DNA of 64,000 nt from JAJDOD01 sp039024895 (GCA_039024895.1 JBCCPJ010000005.1:98438-162437), one strand, 5' to 3'; counted from the stretch's first letter, positions 23,893-33,028 are shown. Notes: generated from the letters alone by a model not told the origin. Made by a program: numbers and translations.

Positions 23893-25211
23893 GCGAGCAT
23901 TGCCACGGGGTTTTCGAGGTTCTCCTTGATCGCGCTGAGGAACTGCGCGCCAAGGGCGCCATCAATAACCCGGTGATCGACTGAGAGTGTAACAGACATT
24001 ACCGTTGCGACGCCGAGTGTACCGTCTTCTTTCACCACCGGTTTTTTTACCCCAGCACCGACGGCAAGGATTGACCCGTGAGGCGGATTTATGACCGCAT
24101 CGAAATTGTCGATGCCGAACATGCCAAGGTTTGAGATGGCGAAGCTCCCGCCTTGATATTCATGGGGTGCGAGTTTGCGGTCACGGGCGCGGCTTGCAAG
24201 GTCCTTCATTTCCGCCGATAGCGCAGACAGCGACTTCATGTGGCTATCGCGCAGCACGGGCGTGAAGAGCCCCCCCTCGATCGCGACCGCAACGGCCACA
24301 TCCGATGGGTTGAGCCTCAAAATCCGATCCCCCGCCCAGACGGCGTTGGCATCGGGCACTGATTGCAGCGCGAGGGCAGACGCCTTGATGATGAAGTCAT
24401 TGACCGAGAGCTTCACGCCGCGCGCTTCCAGTTGCTTGTTCAGCGTTGCACGGAACTTGAGCAACGCATCAAGTTCGATATCCCGGCGTAGGTAGAAATG
24501 CGGGATGGTCTGCTTGGCTTCGCCGAGCCGGGCAGCAATTGTCTTGCGCATCCCGTCAAGGGAGACTTCTTCGAACTCCCGGTCCTCGAACATGGCTTTG
24601 ATCGCGTCGGCGCCGGGGCTGGTCGGCGGGGTGGCGACGGGCGCAGCCGATGGGGCCGGGGCCGTTGCGGTCGAGGCCGCGGGTTGGGCACCGGGCTGCG
24701 CGTTTTCGACATCCGCCTTGATGACGCGGCCATGGGGACCTGAGCCTTTAATGGCGCTAAGGTCGAGGCCCTTATCGGCGGCGATCCTGCGCGCCAGAGG
24801 GGACGCAAAGACACGGTCGCCGTTATGGCTGGGGGCTGCAGGCGCAGGTGCGGCAGCTGCTTCCGCTTGAACCGCTGGGGCTCCGCCGACACTGTCGCCG
24901 CCATTTGGTGCAGCGGCGGGTGCAGCGGGAGCCGGGGCAGAGGCCGCACCAATGTCATCCGCGCTTTCGCCGTCTTCCAACAGCACTGCGATAGGTGCAT
25001 TGACCTTCACCGCTTCGGTGCCTTCGGCGATGAGGATTTTGCCGACAACTCCTTCGTCGACGGCTTCGAATTCCATCGTCGCCTTGTCGGTTTCGATCTC
25101 AGCCAAAAGGTCGCCAGAGGAGACGGTATCGCCTTCCTTCACGAGCCATTTGGCTAGTGTGCCTTCCTCCATCGTGGGGGAGAGGGCGGGCATGAGAATT
25201 TCGGTGGGCAT
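23889..25211 (-). CDS. pdhC: Pyruvate dehydrogenase E2, dihydrolipoamide acetyltransferase
   Basis: E2 forms the core of the pyruvate dehydrogenase complex and moves acetyl groups from lipoate to CoA. The 440-residue protein has a lipoyl domain (residues 1-80, lipoyl Lys43 in ETDKATMEFE), an Ala/Pro linker, a peripheral-subunit-binding domain (ASPLARRIAADKGLDLSAIKGSGPHGRV) and the catalytic domain ending with DHRVIDGA. It is 12 nt downstream of pdhB and shares a nearly identical lipoyl domain with it. Confidence 0.97.
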   Translation of the reverse strand: MPTEILMPALSPTMEEGTLAKWLVKEGDTVSSGDLLAEIETDKATMEFEAVDEGVVGKILIAEGTEAVKVNAPIAVLLEDGESADDIGAASAPAPAAPAAAPNGGDSVGGAPAVQAEAAAAPAPAAPSHNGDRVFASPLARRIAADKGLDLSAIKGSGPHGRVIKADVENAQPGAQPAASTATAPAPSAAPVATPPTSPGADAIKAMFEDREFEEVSLDGMRKTIAARLGEAKQTIPHFYLRRDIELDALLKFRATLNKQLEARGVKLSVNDFIIKASALALQSVPDANAVWAGDRILRLNPSDVAVAVAIEGGLFTPVLRDSHMKSLSALSAEMKDLASRARDRKLAPHEYQGGSFAISNLGMFGIDNFDAVINPPHGSILAVGAGVKKPVVKEDGTLGVATVMSVTLSVDHRVIDGALGAQFLSAIKENLENPVAMLA

Positions 25212-25223
25212 CGCAGTCTCTCC

Positions 25224-26597
25224 TTACCGGTACGTCACGGCTTTGACGGCGTCGATCACCTCTTTCACCGACGTGAGCGCCAGCTTTTCGAGGTTGGCCG
25301 CATAGGGCATCGGCACGTCTTTCCCGGTGCATTTCAGCACGGGCGCGTCGAGGTAGTCGAAGGCTTCGCGCATGATCTCCGATCCGATGAAATCGGACAT
25401 GGAGGCCACGGGCCAGGCTTCTTCGATGGTGACGCAGCGGTTGGTCTTCTTCACGCTTTCGATGACTGTGCCCATGTCGATGGGGCGCAGAGTCCGCAGG
25501 TCGATCACCTCCGCACTGATCCCTTCCGAGGCCAGTTCGTCAGCTGCGCCGAGGGCGTGTTTCATGCCAATACCCCAGGAGACAAGCGTCACGTCGCTCC
25601 CCTCGCGCCAGATACGCGCCTTGCCGAAAGGAATGGTGAAATCGTCCAGTTTCGGCACGTCGAAGGACTGACCGTAGAGAATTTCGTTTTCCAGGAAAAC
25701 AACCGGATTTGGGTCGCGGATCGCCTGTTTGAGCAGGCCTTTCGCGTCTGCTGCCGAATAGGGCTGGACGACCCGCAGTCCGGGCACGCTGGCGTACCAG
25801 GCGGCGTAGTCTTGGGAGTGCTGAGCAGCAACGCGGGCGGCAGCACCATTGGGGCCGCGGAACACGATGGGCGATCCCATTTGGCCACCCGACATGTAGA
25901 GTGTCTTGGCGGCCGAGTTGATGATGTGGTCAATGGCCTGCATTGCGAAGTTCCAAGTCATGAACTCGACAACGGGCTTCAGACCGCCCCAGCTGGCGCC
26001 GACGCCAATGCCGGTAAAGCCATGCTCGGTGATTGGTGTGTCAACGACGCGGCGCGCGCCAAACTCTTCGAGAAGACCTTGGGACACCTTATAGGCGCCC
26101 TGGTATTCTGCGACTTCCTCCCCCATCAGCATGACGGTTTCGTCCGCGCGCATTTCTTCGGCCATCGCGTCGCGGAGTGCCTCGCGTACCGTGGTCGAGA
26201 CCATTTCGGTGCCTTCGGGATAATCCGGGGTGCGGTCCACAGAAGCAACGGCGGCGGGTGCGGTCGCAGTCGGTGCTGGTGCCGGAGTGTCTTCGGCTGG
26301 CGCTGCCGCCGGTGCCGCAGCGGGCGCCGGTGCTGACAGGTCATCGGCGCTTTCGCCTTCCTCGACCAGCACAGCAATCGGCGTGTTCACTTTAACGCCT
26401 TCAGCGCCTTCGGCGATCAGGATTTTGCCAACCACGCCTTCGTCGACGGCTTCGAATTCCATCGTCGCCTTGTCGGTTTCAATCTCCGCCATAATGTCGC
26501 CGCTGGAGACGGTGTCGCCTTCCTTGACGAGCCATTTGGCCAGTGTGCCTTCTTCCATCGTGGGTGAGAGGGCGGGCATGAGAATTTCAGTAGCCAT
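25224..26597 (-). CDS. pdhB: Pyruvate dehydrogenase E1 beta subunit with N-terminal lipoyl domain
   Basis: This is the beta half of the heterotetrameric TPP-dependent E1. Residues 1-80 are a lipoyl domain (Lys43 in ETDKATMEFE), followed by an Ala/Pro/Thr linker and the E1-beta pyrimidine-binding and C-terminal domains (TVREALRDAMAEEM, MGEEVAEYQGAYKVSQGL, TPITEHGFTGIGVGA). A lipoyl domain on E1-beta is a known alphaproteobacterial arrangement. It lies 18 nt after pdhA and 12 nt before pdhC. Confidence 0.97.
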   Translation of the reverse strand: MATEILMPALSPTMEEGTLAKWLVKEGDTVSSGDIMAEIETDKATMEFEAVDEGVVGKILIAEGAEGVKVNTPIAVLVEEGESADDLSAPAPAAAPAAAPAEDTPAPAPTATAPAAVASVDRTPDYPEGTEMVSTTVREALRDAMAEEMRADETVMLMGEEVAEYQGAYKVSQGLLEEFGARRVVDTPITEHGFTGIGVGASWGGLKPVVEFMTWNFAMQAIDHIINSAAKTLYMSGGQMGSPIVFRGPNGAAARVAAQHSQDYAAWYASVPGLRVVQPYSAADAKGLLKQAIRDPNPVVFLENEILYGQSFDVPKLDDFTIPFGKARIWREGSDVTLVSWGIGMKHALGAADELASEGISAEVIDLRTLRPIDMGTVIESVKKTNRCVTIEEAWPVASMSDFIGSEIMREAFDYLDAPVLKCTGKDVPMPYAANLEKLALTSVKEVIDAVKAVTYR

Positions 26598-26615
26598 TTG
26601 TCCGGTCTCCCTCGA

Positions 26616-27617
26616 TTAAGCTTCTACCGTGATATCGGTCCAGAGTTCTTCCAATGCAGGCTCTGGACTTTCTTTGGCGTAGTCTGCCGCTTCGTTGACC
26701 ACGTCCTTGATTTCCTTATCGATGGCTTTCAGCTCATCTTCGGTCGCACCCGTATCGAGCAGCCGTTTGCGCACTTGCTCAATGGCGTCGCGCTCTTCGC
26801 GCATTTTCTGCACCTCGTCGCGGGTCCTATACTTGGCGGGGTCCGACATGGAATGGCCGCGATAGCGATAGGTCATCACTTCGAGGATGTAAGGCCCCTT
26901 GCCAGCGCGGCAGTGTTCGATCGCGCGGGCACCGGCTGCCTTGACGGCCAGCACATCCATGCCGTCCACCTCTTCGCCCTCTATGCCGTAGGCGGCACCA
27001 CGTTCCCAAAGGCTGGGCGATTTAGTGGCGCGTTGCACGCTCGTGCCCATGGCGTAGCGGTTATTCTCAATGACGAAGACGACGGGCAGTTCCCAGAGTT
27101 GCGCCATATTGTAGGTCTCGTAGACCTGGCCCTGGTTGGCCGCACCGTCACCAAAATAGGTGAAGGTTACACGATCATTGCCAAGATACTTGTCGGCGAA
27201 GGCAAGTCCCGCGCCCAATGGCACGTTTGCCCCGACGATGCGGTGCGAGCCGTGAATTTGCGCGGCTTTCGAGAGCAGGTGCATCGAGCCGCCCTTGGCG
27301 GTGGACAACCCGCCTTCGCGTCCCGTCAGCTCTGCCATGACGCCCTTAGGGTCCATACCACAGGCGAGCATGTGCCCGTGGTCGCGGTACGTGGTAATGC
27401 GCTTGTCGCCTTCTTCGGTGTTGGCTTCGAGGCCGACAACCACCGCTTCCTGCCCGATATAGAGGTGACAAAAGCCGCCGATCAGCCCCATTCCGTAAAG
27501 CTGTCCGGCCTTTTCTTCGAAGCGCCGGATCAGCAGCATATCTTTGTAATACTTGAGCAAGTCTTCTTTCGACGCGTTGGATTTCCGCGTCGATTTCGTG
27601 GCACGTTTGGCGGCCAT
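26616..27617 (-). CDS. pdhA: Pyruvate dehydrogenase E1 alpha subunit
   Basis: E1 alpha binds thiamine pyrophosphate and decarboxylates pyruvate. The 333-residue protein carries the TPP motif GDGAANQGQVYETYNMAQLWELPVVFVIENN, the phosphorylation-loop-like YRYRGHSMSDPAKYRTR and IGQEAVVVGLEA. The ATG at 27617 is chosen for the GGGAGGAAAG site upstream; the frame is open for another 25 codons, but that extension would run across the operator-like dyad. First gene of the pdhABC operon. Confidence 0.97.
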   Translation of the reverse strand: MAAKRATKSTRKSNASKEDLLKYYKDMLLIRRFEEKAGQLYGMGLIGGFCHLYIGQEAVVVGLEANTEEGDKRITTYRDHGHMLACGMDPKGVMAELTGREGGLSTAKGGSMHLLSKAAQIHGSHRIVGANVPLGAGLAFADKYLGNDRVTFTYFGDGAANQGQVYETYNMAQLWELPVVFVIENNRYAMGTSVQRATKSPSLWERGAAYGIEGEEVDGMDVLAVKAAGARAIEHCRAGKGPYILEVMTYRYRGHSMSDPAKYRTRDEVQKMREERDAIEQVRKRLLDTGATEDELKAIDKEIKDVVNEAADYAKESPEPALEELWTDITVEA

Positions 27618-27943
27618 GGGGTCTTTCCTCCCTCGGTCGAAAAAGTAGTTCACCGTTAAACTATTTCTATCCAAGTTGATGACGGTTTGCACGCACTAAG
27701 ACGACGCGGGGACATCAAACCCGTTATGCTACTTGCGCAAACCTGCTGCCACAGCCCTGATAATCATCTATTTTTGCAATTTCCAAGGGCCACTCTCGAC
27801 GCCACTAGTGGTCGACTTGTTGTCGGTGAGAAATGCCGCATCAAGGCAGAGGAGCGATGCGCCCTCCGGGTAAAGCACAGGCTTCGAATCGCTTTCCGTT
27901 GATTGAGGTGTTGGTCAGCAAGAGCGAAACAGGCAGGCCGTGA
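27618..27943. other. 326-nt intergenic region between ftsB and pdhA
   Basis: Apart from the dyad at 27646-27663 and the pdhA ribosome-binding site, no gene, tRNA or strong terminator is visible. It must hold the pdh promoter because the minus-strand genes on both sides are separated by this gap. A short stretch with AT-rich words (ATCTATTTTTGCAATTTCC near 27765) could be promoter DNA. Confidence 0.6.
27646..27663. promoter_or_regulatory. Operator-like dyad upstream of pdhA
   Basis: TAGTTCACCGTTAAACTA is an 18-bp imperfect palindrome (14 of 18 positions symmetrical) centred about 37 bp upstream of the pdhA ATG. It is the best dyad in the 326-nt pdhA-ftsB gap and lies where a repressor would block the pdh promoter. 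The cognate regulator is not identifiable from this window. Confidence 0.4.
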
Positions 27944-28246
27944 TCAGTGCAAGACGATTTCGTCCGGACGTACGAGGCCAAGGATGTCGCGCGCCTGGGT
28001 ATCCAGCAGATCGAGATCAAGAAAGTCGTCCGACAGGCGCTTGGTCTTGTTTTCGAGGATCTGCACCTCATCGGCCAAGCGGTCGCGTTCGGCCGTGAGC
28101 GTCAAAAGCTCGGCGTCGATTTGCACGCGCCGAAAAAGCCCAAAGTCGCCCTGCACGCTGGCAAACATAAAGTACACGCCCAACGCGAACATGGCGGTAA
28201 AGTAAACGACAATGCCGATGGCGGGTCGGTTTAAACTGGTTGTCAT
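27944..28246 (-). CDS. ftsB: Septum formation initiator FtsB/DivIC-like
   Basis: This 100-residue bitopic membrane protein has one membrane span (about residues 10-30), a coiled coil (42-72) and the C-terminal block LLDTQARDILGLVRPDEIVL typical of alphaproteobacterial FtsB. FtsB bridges FtsQ and FtsL in the divisome and helps activate septal peptidoglycan synthesis. The position just upstream of pdhA is common in alphaproteobacteria. Confidence 0.87.
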   Translation of the reverse strand: MTTSLNRPAIGIVVYFTAMFALGVYFMFASVQGDFGLFRRVQIDAELLTLTAERDRLADEVQILENKTKRLSDDFLDLDLLDTQARDILGLVRPDEIVLH

Positions 28247-28404
28247 GCTCTGCCTTCATGCGCTCTCTCCCGAAGCGCTTTGTGGATCATGACACAAAGT
28301 GATTCGCGTGTGAATCCCCTAAGGCAATAAATTGCTGATCGGGCTGTAGAGCGCCTGATGCAACGGGCGATCTGGCCTCGGCTATGCGGTATCGGCGAGG
28401 CGCG

Positions 28405-28611
28405 CTAGAGGTCGTCGAGTTCGACATGCCGGTTATACGCGATGTCCGGATTGTCCTTCACCATGGGCTGACCGCAAATCACCCGGCCTTTGACAGGGTC
28501 GAAGGTGAGGGTGGCCGGACCAGCGAGGTCCCAGCCGTTGTTCAGGAGGCGCGTGATCCGGTGGCAAAACTCGGAATCGTCCGGTCCCGTAATGTAACGG
28601 TAGCCCTTCAT
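28405..28611 (-). CDS. DUF1737 small protein
   Basis: The ATG at 28611 gives 68 residues starting MKGYRYITGPDDSEFCHRIT, with LLNNGWDLAGPATLTFD in the middle. These two blocks define the DUF1737 family, whose function is unknown. It begins 7 nt after the aldolase stop and is probably co-transcribed with it. A longer in-frame version would overlap fba by 44 nt and is unlikely. Confidence 0.82.
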   Translation of the reverse strand: MKGYRYITGPDDSEFCHRITRLLNNGWDLAGPATLTFDPVKGRVICGQPMVKDNPDIAYNRHVELDDL

Positions 28612-28618
28612 CTTAGCT

Positions 28619-29506
28619 TCAGGTGATCGATGCCCGGTAGATGCTGTCGATAGTCTCGGCAATCATCCCATTAAAGGCATCGTCGCTTTGCGCGTCGTTC
28701 AGCCCTTCCGTCAGGGCACGGCTGAAGCTGGCAATCATGCCATGGTTTTCAGCCAGTTTCGCATTGGCATTTTCGCGGGAATAGCCGCCGGATAGCGCCA
28801 CGACGCGCAGGCAATTCGGGTGATCAATCAAAGGCTTAAAGAAGTTGGCTTCGCTCGGAAGCGATAGCTTTAGCATGACCGGGCTGGCCACCGCGTCGAG
28901 CCCCTTGATAAGTCCGTCGCGCATGATGGCTTCGGCCTCGGCCTTGTCGGCGATGGTAATGTTCACTTCCGGTTCGAGGATTGGAACAAGACCGTGCCTG
29001 AGGATTTGGCTGCCAATCTCGAACTGTTGTGCGACGTTTGCGGCGATACCCTTCGGGTTGGCGCTTTGGATGACGGAACGCATCTTGGTGCCGAAAACGC
29101 CGAGCGACTTGGCGCGCGCCAGAAGCGTATCGAGATCGCCCATGTCTTTCAGCATTTGAACGCCGTCCGCTTCGGCTTCCAACCCTTTGTCACATTTGAG
29201 GAAAGGAACGACCCCCCGCTTGTCCCAAAGATAGCTGGCAGACGACATGCCTTCGAATTCACGACCCATGGTTTTCTCGAACAGGATGGCGCCGATGACC
29301 TTTTCGCCCGTGAAGGCAGGGGCGCGCACAATTCGCGCGCGCATCTCATGGATAAGATCAAACATCTCATCCTCGGAGGAGAAACGGTCTTCGCCGATCC
29401 CGTACAACCCAAGGGCCTTTGGTGTTGAGCCGCCGGATTGGTCGAGGGCTGCAATGAAGCCGCGGCCTGTGCGCATCTGTTCGGTTTGTTGAGCTACTTG
29501 TGACAT
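28619..29506 (-). CDS. Class I fructose-bisphosphate aldolase
   Basis: This Schiff-base aldolase interconverts fructose 1,6-bisphosphate and triose phosphates. The 295-residue protein has the FIAALDQSGGSTPKAL N-terminal block, FEKTMGREFEG, the probable Schiff-base lysine in VMLKLSLP and the phosphate loop ALSGGYSREN. It belongs to the bacterial group of class I enzymes rather than the metal-dependent class II. It lies downstream of pgk with a 136-nt gap that shows no gene. Confidence 0.95.
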   Translation of the reverse strand: MSQVAQQTEQMRTGRGFIAALDQSGGSTPKALGLYGIGEDRFSSEDEMFDLIHEMRARIVRAPAFTGEKVIGAILFEKTMGREFEGMSSASYLWDKRGVVPFLKCDKGLEAEADGVQMLKDMGDLDTLLARAKSLGVFGTKMRSVIQSANPKGIAANVAQQFEIGSQILRHGLVPILEPEVNITIADKAEAEAIMRDGLIKGLDAVASPVMLKLSLPSEANFFKPLIDHPNCLRVVALSGGYSRENANAKLAENHGMIASFSRALTEGLNDAQSDDAFNGMIAETIDSIYRASIT

Positions 29507-29642
29507 GGAGGACCTCGTTCAAAAATGATTTGCCGTGCTCTGCGTGAGGCGACGGGCCAAGTCAACGCAGGTAGCGGTAACAGGTTGATTTTCCCCGAAA
29601 CGTGGTTTGTCCCGGCAACATTTCGAGAGGGTTGGGTGGCTG

Positions 29643-30836
29643 TCAGTCCTGGTTCAACGCGGCAACGCCCGGCAGTGTCTTGCCTTCCATCCATTCAAGA
29701 AAGGCGCCGCCTGCGGTTGAAATGTAGGAGAAATCTTCTGCCACGCCCGCTTTGTTCAGCGCCGCAACCGTGTCGCCGCCCCCTGCGACCGTAACGAGCG
29801 CGCCTGCCTTGGTAAGTTCGGCGGCTTTCTTTGCCGCCGCATTCGTTGCCGCATCAAAGGGGTCGATCTCAAATGCGCCAAGGGGGCCGTTCCAAATGAT
29901 GGTGCGTGCGTTCTCGAAAACTTCTGAGATTTTGGTGACGGTGTCCGGTCCGGCATCGAGGATCATGCGATCGGTCGGGCACGCATCCGCCTGAACGGTG
30001 ACGCTGTCGGCATGGGCGGCAAACTCGGTTGCTGCCACCACATCGACCGGAAGGAGGATTTCGCACGCGGCCTCTTCTGCTTTTGCCATGATCTCGCGCG
30101 CGGTGTCGGCCATATCATGCTCAGCGAGTGAGGTGCCCACCTCCATCCCATTGGCGGCGAGGAAGGTGTTCGCCATGCCGCCCCCGATCACGAGCGTGTT
30201 TACTTTACGCACAAGGTTGCCAAGCAGGTCGAGCTTGGTCGAGACTTTTGCCCCGCCCACGATTGCAACAACGGGGCGGTCGGGTTCGGTCAAGGCGCCT
30301 TCGAGGGCCTTCAGTTCCGCTTCCATCAAACGACCGGCCGCCGCCGGTAAGAGGCGTGCGAGAGCTTCGGTGGAGGCATGGGCGCGGTGGGCGGCGGAAA
30401 AAGCATCATTCACATAGATTTCGCCCAAGGCGGCCAGAGATGCGGCAAAGATGCCATCGTTTTGTTCTTCACCGGGGTGAAAACGGGTGTTCTCCAATAG
30501 AACGATTTCCCCGGCTGCCATGGCGGCCACTGCTTTCTTGGCGGGGCCACCAATGCAATCCTCGGCAAAGACGACCGGATGGGCGAGGACGGATGCCACA
30601 GTGTCCTTGATGTGCGAGAGTGAGAACTCTGGGTTTGGCGTGCCTTTCGGGCGACCAAAATGGGCCAAGAGAACAGGTTTGCCGCCCTTGTCTAGGATGT
30701 CCTCGACCGTTGGTTTGATGCGCTCAATCCGGGTGGTGTCGGTGACGCGCGCGCCGTCCATTGGCACGTTGAGATCGACGCGAACCAGCACCGCCTTGCC
30801 TTCGAGCTCCATGTCATCGAGCGTTTTCCAGGCCAT
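29643..30836 (-). CDS. pgk: Phosphoglycerate kinase
   Basis: Pgk makes ATP from 1,3-bisphosphoglycerate. The 397-residue two-domain kinase contains VLVRVDLNVPMDG, LLAHFGRPKG, NDAFSAAHRAHAS, VGGAKVSTKLDLL, the GPLGAFE hinge block and the nucleotide-binding GGGDTVAAL. AAGGAGAG precedes the ATG at 30836; 58 extra upstream codons in frame are rejected because they run through the intergenic repeat. Together with fba it forms a glycolysis/gluconeogenesis pair on the minus strand. Confidence 0.97.
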   Translation of the reverse strand: MAWKTLDDMELEGKAVLVRVDLNVPMDGARVTDTTRIERIKPTVEDILDKGGKPVLLAHFGRPKGTPNPEFSLSHIKDTVASVLAHPVVFAEDCIGGPAKKAVAAMAAGEIVLLENTRFHPGEEQNDGIFAASLAALGEIYVNDAFSAAHRAHASTEALARLLPAAAGRLMEAELKALEGALTEPDRPVVAIVGGAKVSTKLDLLGNLVRKVNTLVIGGGMANTFLAANGMEVGTSLAEHDMADTAREIMAKAEEAACEILLPVDVVAATEFAAHADSVTVQADACPTDRMILDAGPDTVTKISEVFENARTIIWNGPLGAFEIDPFDAATNAAAKKAAELTKAGALVTVAGGGDTVAALNKAGVAEDFSYISTAGGAFLEWMEGKTLPGVAALNQD

Positions 30837-30926
30837 GTGCACTCTCCTTATTCCCGCATCGTTCGGATGCCGTTTGCGGCGCCGAAGGTCAAGGAGCGGT
30901 TTCGCCGCGCGATGCGCGACGATCCG

Positions 30927-30975
30927 CCGGGGAGGCGCGGCCTCCCCGGACCCCTCCGAGGTATTTTGGGACCGG
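30927..30975 (+). repeat. Rhodobacterales-type intergenic hairpin repeat, copy 1
   Basis: A 9-bp perfect stem CCGGGGAGG/CCTCCCCGG with a 5-nt loop is followed by CCCCTCCGAGGTATTTTGGG. The same tail recurs at 59405 (minus orientation) and in modified form at 39345 and 62331. This copy lies in the divergent gap between pgk and a cyclophilin gene, so it cannot simply be a terminator. Confidence 0.65.
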
Positions 30976-31047
30976 TGAAGGAGATGGGTTTTCCTTCGCG
31001 CGCCATCCAACTAGGGTCCTGACAAACCAGACAATGGAGGGCGGCGC

Positions 31048-31554
31048 ATGGCCGACTATGATGACCCAGAAAACACTATCCTGATTGAGCTGAAGGATGG
31101 CACTGTTGCCATTCAGCTTTTGCCGGATGTGGCACCGGAGCACAGCGCGCGCATGAAGGAACTGGCGCGGGCGGGCGAGTATGACAACGTTGTCTTTCAC
31201 CGGGTGATCGACGGCTTCATGGCGCAGACCGGTGATGTGGAGCATGGCGATTTCGTTGACGGGTTTGATCTGCGGCGCGCAGGTACTGGGGGATCGAGCC
31301 TGCCGGACGTCAAGGCGGAGTTCTCCAAGATACCCCATGATCGCGGCACGCTTGGCGCGGCGCGAAGCCAGAACCCAAACAGTGCTAACAGTCAGTTCTT
31401 CATCAACTTTTCTGACAACCACTTCCTCAATGGGCAGTATACGGTCTATGGGCGCGTCGTCTCCGGGATGGAGCATGTCGATAATATCGCGCGCGGCGAA
31501 CCGCCGATGAACCCGGACCGGATGCATAGCGTGAAGGTGGCGTCCGATGCATAG
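31048..31554 (+). CDS. Cytoplasmic cyclophilin-type peptidyl-prolyl isomerase
   Basis: This 168-residue protein catalyses proline cis/trans isomerisation. It has VVFHRVIDGFMAQTGD with the catalytic Arg, GTLGAARSQNPNSANSQFFINF and FLNGQYTVYGRVVSG, the core cyclophilin blocks. No signal sequence is present, so it acts in the cytoplasm. Its 3' end overlaps the next gene, a secreted paralogue, by 8 nt. Confidence 0.95.
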   Translation: MADYDDPENTILIELKDGTVAIQLLPDVAPEHSARMKELARAGEYDNVVFHRVIDGFMAQTGDVEHGDFVDGFDLRRAGTGGSSLPDVKAEFSKIPHDRGTLGAARSQNPNSANSQFFINFSDNHFLNGQYTVYGRVVSGMEHVDNIARGEPPMNPDRMHSVKVASDA

Positions 31555-32110
31555 GGTTTTCTTGCTCGCTTTGTTCCTGGCGTCGCCCGCTCTTGCTCAG
31601 GAAGATGGGCCAGGGCCTAACCTCGTTATTGAGGTTGAGGGCGAAGCGAATGGTCGGATTGTCATTGATATGCTGGAGGATGTGGCGCCCCAGCATGTGG
31701 CTCAGATCACCGAACTGGCTGAAGAGGGTGCCTATAACGAGGTGGTCTTTCACCGGGTGATCGACGGTTTCATGGCGCAAACCGGCGATGTGGAGTTCGG
31801 CAAGCTCGGCGGTGACATGCGCATGGCCGGGCGCGGTGGATCGTCCCGGCCTGATATTCCAGCGGAGTTTTCAGAAGTGCCCTATGATCGCGGCATTGTA
31901 GGCATGGCCCGGGCGCAGAACCCGAACAGCGCCAACAGCCAGTTTTTCATCATGTTCGCGGAAGGCTACTTCCTGAACGGCCAATATACCGTCATTGGCC
32001 GTGTCATCGAAGGCATGGAGGTGGTGGATGCCATCAAGCTGGGGGAAGGACCGAACGGCGCCGTCATCGGCGAACCGGATGTGATGAGAACGGTTACGGT
32101 TGAGCGCTAA
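31547..32110 (+). CDS. Periplasmic cyclophilin-type peptidyl-prolyl isomerase
   Basis: This 187-residue paralogue of the preceding gene begins with a signal peptide (MHRVFLLALFLASPALAQ), so it should fold proteins in the periplasm. The catalytic block VVFHRVIDGFMAQTGD is identical to that of its cytoplasmic neighbour, as is QNPNSANSQFF. The pair arose by tandem duplication with gain of a signal peptide in one copy. The start overlaps the upstream gene by 8 nt; the stop overlaps the permease start by 11 nt. Confidence 0.94.
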   Translation: MHRVFLLALFLASPALAQEDGPGPNLVIEVEGEANGRIVIDMLEDVAPQHVAQITELAEEGAYNEVVFHRVIDGFMAQTGDVEFGKLGGDMRMAGRGGSSRPDIPAEFSEVPYDRGIVGMARAQNPNSANSQFFIMFAEGYFLNGQYTVIGRVIEGMEVVDAIKLGEGPNGAVIGEPDVMRTVTVER

Positions 32111-32969
32111 CGCCAAAGCCATCCTCTACATGATCGCGGCGATGCTGGTGTTTACCTGCGTCGACGCGGCGGTGAAGGTGGCGGGTCGGTTTGCGACGAC
32201 GGGCCAGTTGTTGCTGGTGGTCTCCATCGGCAGTTTGTTGATTTTCCTGCCGCTCCTCAAACGCAATGGTGAGGCATTTTTCTCCCGCCATGTCTTGCAC
32301 CGCGCGGTCATTGTGCGCTCGCTCGGTGAGTTGCTGGCGTGGTTCGGGCTGACGGAGGCGCTACGCGCTGCCGGGTTAGGAACGGTCACGGCGGTGATGC
32401 AGGTGCAGCCTCTGGTTGTTGTACTTGGCGCCGCGCTTTTCCTTGCCGAGCCCGTTGGGTGGCGACGCTGGAGTGCGGTAATCGTTGGGTTTATGGGCGT
32501 CTTGATCATCTTGGGTCCGGGCTTCTCGGGCCTAAATGCTGGGCTTTTCTGGACGATCCCCGCAATATTGGGCCTCAGCATGCGCGATCTTGCCAGCCGT
32601 GTGCTCCCACCCGGTGTGTCGACCAGCTTTGCGGTGTCTTGGGCGATGGTCGTCATTATCTTCTATAGCGCAGGGTTGGTGCTATATGACGGCGGATGGC
32701 CCCCAATCCCACCTCAAGGATGGTTTTGGATGGGGCTCCTTGTCATTCTGACATCGCTTGGCATGGCGCTTATCACGATTGCCATGCGCACCGGCGAAGC
32801 GTCCGTGGTCGCCCCGTTGCGGTATACACGCATCGTCTTCGGGCTGGGTTTGGCCTATCTCCTGTTCGGTGAAGTGCCTGCCGCGACGATTTGGCTGGGC
32901 GCGGTGCTGATCGTGGGCGCAGGTCTCTATTCCTATTGGCGGGAAATGCGGCGTAAGGCGGTAGCCTGA
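32100..32969 (+). CDS. DMT-superfamily permease with two EamA domains
   Basis: This 289-residue, ten-helix membrane protein has two EamA halves (first from AILYMIAAMLVFTCVDAAVKV, second from GLFWTIPAILGLSMRDLASR) and the end-of-half block VAPLRYTRIVFGLGLAYLLFGEVP. It probably exports or imports small metabolites; the substrate cannot be told. A TTG start overlapping the cyclophilin stop gives a normal N-terminus; an internal ATG at residue 11 would cut into the first helix. Confidence 0.88.
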   Translation: MSANAKAILYMIAAMLVFTCVDAAVKVAGRFATTGQLLLVVSIGSLLIFLPLLKRNGEAFFSRHVLHRAVIVRSLGELLAWFGLTEALRAAGLGTVTAVMQVQPLVVVLGAALFLAEPVGWRRWSAVIVGFMGVLIILGPGFSGLNAGLFWTIPAILGLSMRDLASRVLPPGVSTSFAVSWAMVVIIFYSAGLVLYDGGWPPIPPQGWFWMGLLVILTSLGMALITIAMRTGEASVVAPLRYTRIVFGLGLAYLLFGEVPAATIWLGAVLIVGAGLYSYWREMRRKAVA

Positions 32970-33028
32970 GTTGCCTTTGCGGAAAGCTTTGCTATAGCAG
33001 CCGTAACGCCAGCCATGGGAGCGCTAAC

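Noticed and set aside
30837..31010. 58-codon upstream extension of pgk
   Set aside because: It reads through the intergenic hairpin repeat and gives a non-family N-terminus; AAGGAGAG supports the ATG at 30836.
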